From Bacillota bacterium (GTDB lineage Bacteria > Bacillota > Clostridia > Christensenellales > SZUA-584): a DNA stretch of 14,261 nucleotides. Under the pieces are notes generated by a model. The model saw only the letters and a program-made list of their open reading frames with translations, was not told the DNA's origin and made no database searches. The position numbers and the translations under genes were made by a program. The stretch lies in contig JAEZNC010000248.1 in NCBI GenBank assembly GCA_023441905.1, forward strand, positions 1 through 14,261, in the 5' to 3' direction. Positions 6,153 through 13,131 of the stretch are shown one piece after another. Position 1 is the stretch's first letter. Each line of letters begins with the position of its first letter.

Positions 6153-6671
6153 TTATTTGTATGTTTGCAGCTTCAATGCACCGGCGGCTCTCGGAAACAC
6201 GGCATGCGCCACCACACCGGTGATCGTGCCGGACACAGCGCCGATGACCAGCAGTATAAACGCGTAATAAAACAGCCGCGTTTCTCCCGTCATCAGCACG
6301 GCCACACCCACCTGCATGAGGTTGTGCATGCACGCGCCGATCATCGAAATACCCACGATGGTCAGCGGTTTAACCAATTTCATCGCGGCAAACATCGCAA
6401 GAACGCTCAAAACAACGCCCGGGGCCGAATACAGGAACATCCCGAAGCCGCCCGAGAAAAACGATGCAAGCAGCGAGCGCAGCAGACCAACGGTCAGCGC
6501 GGCGGGCAGAGAAAAATAGCTCAGCAGAAACATGGACACAATGTTGGCAAGGCCGAGCTTCACGCCGGGAATGGGCAGCGGCACGAGTGCGCCCAGCATG
6601 TTTTCCACCACGGAAAGCACGAGCGAAATGGCCAGCAGCGCGCTGAGCAGCGCCATGCGGCGCGGCGTCAT
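6153..6671 (-). CDS. Gx transporter family membrane protein (EetB-like)
   Basis: A 172-residue integral membrane protein of Pfam Gx_transp, formerly named heptaprenyl diphosphate synthase component I. It has about five to six hydrophobic helices. The N-terminal helix is followed by LPIPGVKLGLANIVSM, a signature of the family, and a FFSGGFGMFLYSAPG turn lies in the middle. The fold resembles small-molecule S-component-like transporters. Family members sit beside NusG-domain-II proteins, and in Listeria-type extracellular electron transfer loci the pair is called EetA/EetB. I chose ATG 6671, one base after the upstream stop codon, which suggests translational coupling. A TTG at 6683 with a GGTGG upstream is an alternative start. 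The old prenyl-synthase name should not be read as function: no DDxxD motif is present. Confidence 0.85.
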   Translation of the reverse strand: MTPRRMALLSALLAISLVLSVVENMLGALVPLPIPGVKLGLANIVSMFLLSYFSLPAALTVGLLRSLLASFFSGGFGMFLYSAPGVVLSVLAMFAAMKLVKPLTIVGISMIGACMHNLMQVGVAVLMTGETRLFYYAFILLVIGAVSGTITGVVAHAVFPRAAGALKLQTYK

Positions 6672-6672
6672 C

Positions 6673-7026
6673 TTATTCCGCAATCACGTCCACCCCGCTT
6701 TCTCCTGTGAGCGTGACGGAAGTCTTGTTCGGCAGGCAGGCCATACTGCTGCCCGGGGAAGAAAGCCACCCCGCGTGGATGCACTCCTGCCCGGGGCAAT
6801 CGGACTCGACGAAAGCGATCGCGCCGTTTTTCACTTCAAAACGCACGTCGCCGACTTGGAACGATTGATCGACATCGAGCTTGACTTCCCTCACCATGCG
6901 GCCATCCACTCGAATCAGAGCCGTTTGCGCGCTGCCGCTGCCGGACAACATAAAGATGCCCCCCACGGCGATGGCGACAATGATTAAAAATAATATGATA
7001 TCAGCTTTTGAGAATATACGCTTCAT
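6673..7026 (-). CDS. NusG domain II-containing membrane-anchored protein (EetA-like)
   Basis: A 117-residue protein with one N-terminal membrane helix (about 8-27) and an exported beta-rich domain of the NusG domain II family (Pfam NusG_II). Three conserved cysteines are visible: Cys77 and Cys82 in DCPGQECIHAGW and Cys97 in MACLPNK. The CPxxxC...GW...CLPN pattern is diagnostic of this stand-alone family and unlike the transcription factor NusG, so the name reflects only the fold. It overlaps the end of apbE by 26 bases and no well-spaced ribosome binding site is evident; the nearest GGAGG lies about 20 bases upstream, so translation probably depends on apbE. It lies between apbE and the Gx-transporter gene. 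The role is not established; EetA-like support of flavin-based redox chemistry outside the cell is inferred from the neighbours. Confidence 0.87.
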   Translation of the reverse strand: MKRIFSKADIILFLIIVAIAVGGIFMLSGSGSAQTALIRVDGRMVREVKLDVDQSFQVGDVRFEVKNGAIAFVESDCPGQECIHAGWLSSPGSSMACLPNKTSVTLTGESGVDVIAE

Positions 7027-8008
7027 TGGTGATTTCTATTTTATCCTCCAGTCCGCTTGTGACATAAATGCCCTGATCGTCCGTAAAGAACACGGCTTCA
7101 ACACCCGGTGTCTGCTCTGCGTAATCGAGGCCGTTTTTAAGGCCCATCACAAACAGTGCCGTAGACAAGGCATCCGCCTCGGTGCTGCTTTCACAAACCA
7201 CGGTGACGGCGAGCAGCCCGTTATCGGCGGGATAGCCTGTTGCGGGGTCGAGCAGGTGGTGGTACGTTTTGCCGCCGCTTTCAAAAAAACGCTCGTAAAC
7301 GCCCGAAGTGACCACCGACGTATTTTTCGCAGGGATGATGGCGGCATAATCGTTTTCGCTGCCGAGCGGGTCTCTCAGGCCAATCCGGTAATCACTTCCG
7401 TCCCCTTTATCGCCATACACGTACACGTTGCCGCCGAGATTGAGGATGGCGTTGCTGATGCCGTACTTTTTATAAATTTGCACCGCGAGGTCGGCTGCAT
7501 ATCCTTTGCCGATGCCGCCGAGGTCCAACTGCATACCGCTTTTTTTAAGCGTGACGGTGCTGCCGTCCACTGTGACATCACGATAATTGACGAGCGGCAG
7601 CGCGGCGGAGATTTCATCCTGGGACGGAACGCGCGGGCTATCCGATATGTTCCAAAGCAGTGACAACGCGCCGATCGCCGGGTCGAAAGCGCCATCCGTA
7701 TCCTCGGCAAAACTCAGCGCATCCGAAATGAGCTGTGCCGCTTCGCCGCTGACGGCAACGCCCTGCGGTGCGCCTTGATTTACAGCATAGATATACGAGC
7801 CTTCGTCCGTTGACAATTCTTTTGTGATGCGCGCGAGCATCTGATCGACGTCGTTGATGGCGGCATCCGCATTCCGGCCTGTTACCTGCTGTGTGCAGAC
7901 CGTATCGAGCGCAAAGGTTTCGCTCGCTTTTTCAGCGGGCGCACAAGCGCCAAAAAGCAGCATTGTGGCTGCTGTGAGCAAAATGCAGGCTGTAATCCTT
8001 GTTTTCAT
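7001..8008 (-). CDS. apbE: FAD:protein FMN transferase (ApbE), lipoprotein
   Basis: A 335-residue exported lipoprotein that covalently attaches FMN from FAD to threonine of target proteins such as Rnf/Nqr subunits or FMN-binding domains, outside the membrane and Mg-dependent. The N-terminus has a basic start (MKTR), a hydrophobic core and a lipobox-like FGAC with the lipidated Cys22. ApbE motifs follow: GAFDPAIGALSLLW, LDLGGIGKGYAAD, LNLGGNVYVYG, VVTSGVYERFF, then HHLLDPATGYPAD and DALSTALFVMG near the C-terminus. No flavinylation acceptor motif (S/T-GA-S/T type) was noticed in neighbouring proteins, so the target is elsewhere. It is first in an operon with the NusG-II, Gx-transporter and yugP genes. 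The ATG lies almost at the predicted transcription start, implying a leaderless or near-leaderless message. Confidence 0.94.
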   Translation of the reverse strand: MKTRITACILLTAATMLLFGACAPAEKASETFALDTVCTQQVTGRNADAAINDVDQMLARITKELSTDEGSYIYAVNQGAPQGVAVSGEAAQLISDALSFAEDTDGAFDPAIGALSLLWNISDSPRVPSQDEISAALPLVNYRDVTVDGSTVTLKKSGMQLDLGGIGKGYAADLAVQIYKKYGISNAILNLGGNVYVYGDKGDGSDYRIGLRDPLGSENDYAAIIPAKNTSVVTSGVYERFFESGGKTYHHLLDPATGYPADNGLLAVTVVCESSTEADALSTALFVMGLKNGLDYAEQTPGVEAVFFTDDQGIYVTSGLEDKIEITNEAYILKS

Positions 8009-8015
8009 GCCTTTT

Positions 8016-8044
8016 ATTATAGTGTTTTACAGCCTGTGCCGCAA
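8016..8044 (-). promoter_or_regulatory. Promoter of the apbE operon
   Basis: On the - strand, TTGCGG (8044-8039), a 17-base spacer and a perfect TATAAT (8021-8016) are seen. The apbE ATG begins at 8008, only seven bases after the -10 box, which is where transcription itself should begin. Confidence 0.65.
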
Positions 8045-8118
8045 CCGGTCGTATGAGAAGCTCCTATATTTATCAGGTAAACAAAGTTTGGAATAACTGT
8101 GATCAATCATTTGTGCGG

Positions 8119-8147
8119 TTGACAATTAATAACATTAAGCGTATAGT
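8119..8147 (+). promoter_or_regulatory. Promoter of the tetR-ABC exporter operon
   Basis: A perfect TTGACA (8119-8124), a 17-base spacer and TATAGT (8142-8147) form a strong SigA promoter. The predicted start near 8154 puts the palindromic operator at about +5 to +20. Confidence 0.85.
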
Positions 8148-8158
8148 GACACGAATGA

Positions 8159-8174
8159 AAGTAAGTACTTACTT
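8159..8174. promoter_or_regulatory. Palindromic operator, probable TetR-family autoregulator site
   Basis: AAGTAAGTACTTACTT is a perfect 16-base palindrome. It lies just after the predicted transcription start and 38 bases before the tetR ATG. Position and symmetry fit a site for a TetR-family dimer that blocks its own operon. Binding by this particular regulator is inferred. Confidence 0.75.
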
Positions 8175-8212
8175 AAAAAGTTTGCAATTTACATCAAAAA
8201 GGAGGGAAGCCG

Positions 8213-8800
8213 ATGAAAGACACTCGGAGCAATATTTTAACGGCAGCGCGCGAGCTTTTCGAGAAACGCGGGTTTGCCGCAGCGACGACCAAGGACATAG
8301 CCGAACTGGCTGGTGTGAGCGAGGTCACATTATTCCGGCATTTTCCGACCAAGCGGTCGCTGTTTAACGAGACACTGCACAGCTGCCTGCATCCTTATAC
8401 GCTGGAGGAATACCTGAAAAACGGTGTGACCTATGATCTGAAACACGATTTGAAACACATCGCTTGTGAAATGCGCGATAATTTCAGAAAAAATGCGCCG
8501 ATGATCCGCATGATCATGCGTGACAAAATCAGAGATTCGGTGCCTGAGAAGGACATGATGAACAAGGAGCATCATATGCAAAGCAGCCTTCTCGCCTATT
8601 TCAACGCGATGAGAAACACAGGGGCGCTCAGTGTGCCGCCCGAGATGGCGATGAAGTTTTTTATCACAAACATTACGGGCAGCATCATGAAAGAAGTGAT
8701 GACAAATGGCAAGCGTGAGAACGATGACACGTATTTTGATTGGATGGTGGAGCAGGTGATCGGGATTTTAAGCACAGAGTCAGGGAAGGGCAATTTATGA
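8213..8800 (+). CDS. TetR/AcrR-family transcriptional regulator
   Basis: A 195-residue DNA-binding protein. The N-terminal helix-turn-helix is classic: ILTAARELFEKRGFAAATTKDIAE, then LAGVSEVTLFRHFPTKRSLF (about residues 8-50). The C-terminal ligand-binding and dimerisation region (about 60-190) is not recognisable by substrate, as is normal for the family. AAGGAGG at 8199-8205 lies seven bases before the ATG. Its stop codon overlaps the start of the first ABC gene (ATGA, 8797-8800), so the regulator and exporter are co-transcribed and translationally coupled. A perfect palindrome in its own leader (8159-8174) is the likely operator. The natural reading is a repressor released by a compound that the exporter pumps out; the inducer cannot be told from sequence. 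Confidence 0.93.
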   Translation: MKDTRSNILTAARELFEKRGFAAATTKDIAELAGVSEVTLFRHFPTKRSLFNETLHSCLHPYTLEEYLKNGVTYDLKHDLKHIACEMRDNFRKNAPMIRMIMRDKIRDSVPEKDMMNKEHHMQSSLLAYFNAMRNTGALSVPPEMAMKFFITNITGSIMKEVMTNGKRENDDTYFDWMVEQVIGILSTESGKGNL

Positions 8801-10536
8801 GAAAATTATTCAAATACATTATGCCATACAAATGGCCGGCACTTTTGGTGGTGCTGCTGACGGCAGGGCAGTCGATCAGCCAGCTCTACCTGCCGGCTTT
8901 GATGTCCGACATCGTCGATAAAGGCGTTATCGGCAAAGATATCGGGCTGATCATTGAGACGGGGCTCATCATGCTCGGTTTCTCGCTTGTGGTGACCGTC
9001 TGCACCGTGCTGGCGCGCCTTTTCAGCTCGCAGGTATCGGTGGGGTTCGCGCGTGACCTGCGTGCCGATATATTTAAAACGGTGACCAATTATTCGATGA
9101 ACGAATTTGACAAAATCGGCACGGCGTCGCTGATTACCCGCACCACCAACGACGTCACGCAGATTATGAACGCGATGGTGATGATACTCAGCATGCTGCT
9201 GATGGCCCCCATCATGTGCGTCGGCGGAATCATCATGGCGGTCAGAGAAGGCACCGGCCTTTCATGGATTATCGTGGCCGCGATCGTGCTGATGACGGGT
9301 TTGATACTTGTGGTGGCGCGCTATGCGCTGCCGCTGTTCAAGTCTCTGCAAAAGAAGATAGACAAGGTAAACCTTGTGATGCGTGAAGGCCTCACAGGTA
9401 TCCGCGTAATCCGCGCATTTAACAAAACAGGCCATGAGCAAGCGCGCTTTGATGAGGCGAACAAAGACCTGACCAACACGTCGGTCAAGGTATACCGCTG
9501 GATGGCGGCGATGTTCCCCGCGATCATGATGGTGCTGAATCTTGCGACCGTTGCGGTCATCTGGTTCGGCGGCATTCGTGTGAACAGCGGTGACGTGCAG
9601 GTGGGGCAGTTGATGGCGTTTCAGCAGTACGTGATGCAGGTGATGTTCGCGGTGATCATGGCGACGATGATGTTTGTGATGCTGCCGCGCGCGTCCGCTT
9701 CGGCTGAACGCATTAACGACGTACTCAATATGAAAGCGACTGTCACCGATAAAGTGACCGCCGCGCCGCAGACGGCGCTGCGCGGCCAGGTGGAGTTTAA
9801 GAACGTGAGCTTCAGCTATGCGGGTTCTGAGGAGGGTGTTGAAGACCTCGTGCTCTGTGACATCAGCTTTGCGTCAAAGCCCGGCCAGATCACTGCGATT
9901 ATCGGCGGCACGGGCTCGGGTAAATCGACGCTGATCAAACTGATTCCCCGATTTTACGATGTGACAAAAGGACAGGTGCTTATTGACGGCGTGGACGTGC
10001 GCGATTACCCGCAGGACGTGCTGCGCGGGAAAATCGGCTTTGTGCCGCAGAAGGCAAGCCTTGTGAGCGGCACGATTGCGGATAACTTGCGGTTCGGCCG
10101 CTCCGAAGCGACGATGGAAGAAATGAATGAGGCGCTGTCCGTCGCGCAGGCGGAGGAATTTGTTTCCGCGCTTGAGGGCGGGGTGGAAGCCGCCGTATCG
10201 CAGGACGGCATGAATTTTTCGGGCGGACAGAAGCAGCGGTTATCCATCGCCCGCGCGCTGATCAGAAAACCCGAGGTTTATATTTTTGACGACAGCTTTT
10301 CGGCGCTCGATTTTAAAACGGATGCAAAATTAAGGCAGGCGCTTGCCTCACAAGTGAAGGAAGCCAGCGTGCTGATTGTGGCTCAGCGCGTGAGCACCGT
10401 GATGAACGCCGACAACATCCTCGTGCTAGACGAAGGCCGGCTGGTGGGTCAGGGCACGCACCGGGAACTGATGCAAAGCTGCAGAACGTACCGGGAGATT
10501 GTGGAATCGCAGCTTTCAGTGGAGGAACTCGCATGA
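8797..10536 (+). CDS. ABC exporter half-transporter with degenerate ATP site (TM287/BmrC-like)
   Basis: A 579-residue half-transporter: a six-helix exporter domain (about 1-310) and an ATPase domain (about 330-570). Walker A is GGTGSGKST (370-378), the Q-loop glutamine is Gln418, and the signature is FSGGQKQR (474-481). Two catalytic positions are altered: the Glu after Walker B is Asp499 (IFDDSFSALD), and the switch His is Gln530 (VAQRVST). These are the hallmarks of the degenerate-site subunit in heterodimeric exporters such as TM287/288 and BmrCD, so it should pair with the next gene product. I chose ATG 8797, which overlaps the tetR stop and has GGGAAGGG upstream, giving the normal MRKLFKYIMPYKWP beginning. 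It overlaps the next gene by four bases. Drug or peptide export is likely; the substrate is unknown. Confidence 0.94.
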   Translation: MRKLFKYIMPYKWPALLVVLLTAGQSISQLYLPALMSDIVDKGVIGKDIGLIIETGLIMLGFSLVVTVCTVLARLFSSQVSVGFARDLRADIFKTVTNYSMNEFDKIGTASLITRTTNDVTQIMNAMVMILSMLLMAPIMCVGGIIMAVREGTGLSWIIVAAIVLMTGLILVVARYALPLFKSLQKKIDKVNLVMREGLTGIRVIRAFNKTGHEQARFDEANKDLTNTSVKVYRWMAAMFPAIMMVLNLATVAVIWFGGIRVNSGDVQVGQLMAFQQYVMQVMFAVIMATMMFVMLPRASASAERINDVLNMKATVTDKVTAAPQTALRGQVEFKNVSFSYAGSEEGVEDLVLCDISFASKPGQITAIIGGTGSGKSTLIKLIPRFYDVTKGQVLIDGVDVRDYPQDVLRGKIGFVPQKASLVSGTIADNLRFGRSEATMEEMNEALSVAQAEEFVSALEGGVEAAVSQDGMNFSGGQKQRLSIARALIRKPEVYIFDDSFSALDFKTDAKLRQALASQVKEASVLIVAQRVSTVMNADNILVLDEGRLVGQGTHRELMQSCRTYREIVESQLSVEELA

Positions 10537-12566
10537 GCAACGATAATCAGAATACAGCCAAACAGGGAAAAGGCCCCGGCCGGGGACGCGGCGCAATGGG
10601 CGGCGGCCCGATGGGGCACGGCATGCCCATGGAAAAGGCCAAGGATTTTAAGGCGGGCTTCAGCCGCCTGATGACATACCTGACGAAGCACAAAGCGGCG
10701 CTCGTCATCGTCATCGTGATGTCGGTACTCGCGACGGTGTTTGCGATATTCGGCCCCAAGGTGCTCGGTGAAGCAACCACGGAGATTTTTAAACCGGCTT
10801 CGGTTCAAAGCATGGTTAAATCGCAAATTAAAGAGACAGTGCCCGACGACATCAAAGTGCAGCTCGAAAACAATACAATCACATATGAGCAGGCGATTGC
10901 TGAGGCAAAGAATTCGCCAGATAAAGAAGCGGCAGCGAAAGCGGTTCAGGCGGAACAGATGTTAAAAGCGGCGAACGAAATGAAGATTGATTTCGGCAAG
11001 GTCGGCGGTATCATTTTAACGGTGCTGGCACTGTACCTGCTGAGCTCACTGTTCACCTTTATCCTGCAGTTTGTGATGGCAAGAACTTCGCAGACGATCG
11101 TGTACGATATGCGTGCCGAGGTGGATAAAAAGCTTGCGAAGCTGCCGCTCAAATACTTTGACGGCCGCACGCACGGCGAGATTCTCTCGCGCGTGACGAA
11201 CGATATCGATACCGTGTCCACATCGCTGCAGCAGGGGCTGACGCAGGTCATCTCCGCGGTGACCACGCTGCTCGGCATCATCGTGATGATGTTCACGATA
11301 TCGTGGATCATCACGCTCGTATCGCTTGTGGTGCTGCCGATGAGCTTTCTCGTCACGAGAGCGGTCATCAAAAAATCGCAGAGGTATTTCAAAAAGCAGC
11401 AGGCGGAGATCGGGCATATCAACGGCCATGTGGAGGAGATGTACGCAGCGCATACCGTTGTGAAGGCGTTCGGCAAGGAAGAGAATAGCGAAGCCAAATT
11501 CAACGACATCAACGAGCGCCTGTACGGTGTGGGCTGGAAGGCGCAGTTTCTCTCGGGCATTATGATGCCGCTTATGAACTTCTTGAGCAACATTTCGTAT
11601 GTGTTCGTCTGTGTGATCGGCGGAGTACTCGTAATCAACGGCCAGATTACAATCGGCGATGTGCAGGCGTTCATACAGTATTCGCGCCAGTTTACGCAAC
11701 CGATTATGCAGGTGGCGCAGATCGCGAATGTGATGCAGTCCACCATCGCGGCGGCGGAGCGTGTGTTTGAGGTGCTCGACGAGCCCGAAATGACACCAGA
11801 TGTGCAGATGGTTGAGGTGCCCAAGGCGCACGGCGCTGTGGATTTTGAACATGTAAGCTTTGGCTATGAGCCCGGAAAAACGGTGATTAAGGATATGAAC
11901 CTGAAGGTGAAGCCGGGCGACGTGGTGGCGATTGTGGGCCCCACGGGCGCGGGCAAAACCACACTCGTGAACCTGCTCATGCGCTTTTACGAGGTGGATG
12001 AAGGGCGTATTCTCGTGGACGGCACCGACATCAGCGCCATGCCGCGCGAAGCTCTGAGGCAGCGGTTTGGCATGGTGCTGCAGGATACATGGCTGTTCGG
12101 CGGGACGATTCGCGACAACATCGCTTACGGCCGCGAGGGCGCGACCGAGGAAGAGATTATGAAAGCCGCCAAAATGGCGCACGCGGATCATTTTATCCGC
12201 ACGCTGCCGGACGGCTACAACACGGTTCTAAACGAGGAAGCGTCCAACATATCCTCGGGTCAGAAGCAGCTGTTAACCATCGCGCGCGCGCTGCTGGCCG
12301 ACCCGGCGGTGCTGATACTCGATGAGGCGACGAGCAACGTGGACACGCGCACCGAGGCGTATATACAGAACGCGATGATTGCGCTGATGAAGGGCCGCAC
12401 GAACTTCGTGATCGCGCACCGGCTTTCCACAATCCGCAACGCATCGACGATACTCGTGATGAACGAGGGCAAGATCATTGAGCAGGGCACACACAAGCAG
12501 CTGATGGACAAAAACGGCTTCTACGCCGATTTGTACAACAGCCAGTTCACGGGCGCAACCGCATAA
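10533..12566 (+). CDS. ABC exporter half-transporter with consensus catalytic Glu (TM288/BmrD-like)
   Basis: A 677-residue partner half-transporter. The N-terminus (about 12-33) is rich in Gly, Met, Pro and Arg and precedes the first helix at about 55-78. Between helices 1 and 2 (about residues 84-155) is a hydrophilic, Ala/Lys/Glu-rich helical insert predicted to lie outside the cell. The ATPase domain has Walker A GPTGAGKTT (469-477), Walker B with catalytic Glu598 (LDEATSNVD) and switch His629 (IAHRLST). Its signature is altered to ISSGQKQL (573-580) instead of LSGGQ. Thus its own Walker site plus the partner's intact FSGGQ makes the active site, and its altered signature faces the partner's degenerate site. 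The start overlaps the upstream stop (ATGA) and GGAGG lies ahead of it. It is the last gene of the tetR operon. Confidence 0.94.
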   Translation: MSNDNQNTAKQGKGPGRGRGAMGGGPMGHGMPMEKAKDFKAGFSRLMTYLTKHKAALVIVIVMSVLATVFAIFGPKVLGEATTEIFKPASVQSMVKSQIKETVPDDIKVQLENNTITYEQAIAEAKNSPDKEAAAKAVQAEQMLKAANEMKIDFGKVGGIILTVLALYLLSSLFTFILQFVMARTSQTIVYDMRAEVDKKLAKLPLKYFDGRTHGEILSRVTNDIDTVSTSLQQGLTQVISAVTTLLGIIVMMFTISWIITLVSLVVLPMSFLVTRAVIKKSQRYFKKQQAEIGHINGHVEEMYAAHTVVKAFGKEENSEAKFNDINERLYGVGWKAQFLSGIMMPLMNFLSNISYVFVCVIGGVLVINGQITIGDVQAFIQYSRQFTQPIMQVAQIANVMQSTIAAAERVFEVLDEPEMTPDVQMVEVPKAHGAVDFEHVSFGYEPGKTVIKDMNLKVKPGDVVAIVGPTGAGKTTLVNLLMRFYEVDEGRILVDGTDISAMPREALRQRFGMVLQDTWLFGGTIRDNIAYGREGATEEEIMKAAKMAHADHFIRTLPDGYNTVLNEEASNISSGQKQLLTIARALLADPAVLILDEATSNVDTRTEAYIQNAMIALMKGRTNFVIAHRLSTIRNASTILVMNEGKIIEQGTHKQLMDKNGFYADLYNSQFTGATA

Positions 12567-12603
12567 AGCAAGGCGGAATACTTGGTAAATGGAAAAGGCT
12601 TAG

Positions 12604-12645
12604 CACGATAAGAATCCTGCTGTCAGGATTAACAGAGTAATCGTG
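12604..12645. repeat. Nested double hairpin
   Basis: The inner stem is AATCCTG (12613-12619) with CAGGATT (12624-12630) around CTGT. The outer stem is CACGAT (12604-12609) with ATCGTG (12640-12645). It begins 38 bases after the ABC operon stop codon. No T run follows, so it may act as a 3'-end stabiliser rather than a terminator; that role is inference. Confidence 0.5.
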
Positions 12646-12670
12646 ACTATAGACTATAGCTGCGGTTTGC

Positions 12671-12758
12671 GGTCATTCTAGAGGAGAGAAGCGACGACTA
12701 CGCAGTGGAATAGGATCTGGACAGATTCTTCATTCCGCTTCGCTCGTTCAGAATGACC
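12671..12758. repeat. Head-to-head inverted repeat of the GATTCTTC/AGAATGAC family
   Basis: GGTCATTCT (12671-12679) and AGAATGACC (12750-12758) are exact inverted repeats. Near the middle, ATCTG-ga-CAGAT (12715-12726) is also palindromic. The right half has the GATTCTTC...CAGAATGAC outline of the cores at 2999-3036 and 3194-3231, with a different GC-rich hairpin inside. The left half is a diverged copy in opposite orientation. Confidence 0.65.
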
Positions 12759-12788
12759 AAATGAGTGCTTGACATAGCCATAACCTGT

Positions 12789-12820
12789 GCCGTATTCGAT
12801 TCTTTCGGATACGGCTTTGT
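12789..12820 (+). terminator. Possible terminator of the tetR-ABC operon
   Basis: GCCGTAT (12789-12795) pairs with ATACGGC (12809-12815), extended by three more pairs including a wobble, leaving a seven-base loop. TTTGTT follows. It is the only hairpin with a T-rich tail between the ABC operon and the M50 gene, but it is 220 bases from the stop codon and the T tract is short. Confidence 0.4.
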
Positions 12821-12974
12821 TATACACGAAAAGCCTTTGCCCGGGGGAAGGTCAGGCTGCTGATAAAGTCACAAATGCATTTCGGGCAGCGTTAGTGATT
12901 GGTTACTCGGTTGAAATCGCATTTTTAAAATATGCAGTGGAATGCATGACGAGATGGGGTTTGCATCAAAATGA

Positions 12975-13009
12975 CCCTCTCCTTCGAGGAGAAGGTGGTG
13001 CGCAGCACC
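12975..13009. repeat. Two-hairpin intergenic repeat
   Basis: CCCTCTCCT (12975-12983) pairs with AGGAGAAGG (12987-12995) with one mismatch around TCG. It is followed at once by GGTGC-gca-GCACC (12997-13009). Reversed, this gives a GC hairpin followed by a CCACCTTCTCCT arm, the same architecture as the left arm at 2863-2896, so the two blocks appear to share a repeat family. Confidence 0.65.
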
Positions 13010-13131
13010 GGATAAGGTGATAATCACAAACGGTTTTCTAAGGCCCCAGGTCATGCCCCTGTCGGCGGCTTTACTGCCTTCCGTCCGCGTGATCGGGGAT
13101 TATGATGCGTTGAGGAGTCAGTGTGCTGTGC

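Larger units (their letters stand above)
12567..13131. other. Gene-free, repeat-rich region after the ABC operon
   Basis: No gene with a ribosome binding site is seen. It contains a nested hairpin (12604-12645), a tandem GACTATA pair (12645-12658), a head-to-head repeat (12671-12758), a terminator-like hairpin (12789-12820) and a two-hairpin repeat (12975-13009). The frame crossing 12787-13020 runs through the repeats and looks like a spurious reading frame. Confidence 0.65.

Noticed and set aside
6153..6683. Heptaprenyl diphosphate synthase component I as a functional name
   Set aside because: The protein is a multi-helix membrane protein without prenyl-synthase Asp-rich motifs; Gx transporter family is the better description.
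12787..13020. 77-residue frame after the ABC operon
   Set aside because: GTG start with no ribosome binding site. Its 3' half is a translation of the two-hairpin repeat, and its 5' end is the terminator-like stem.
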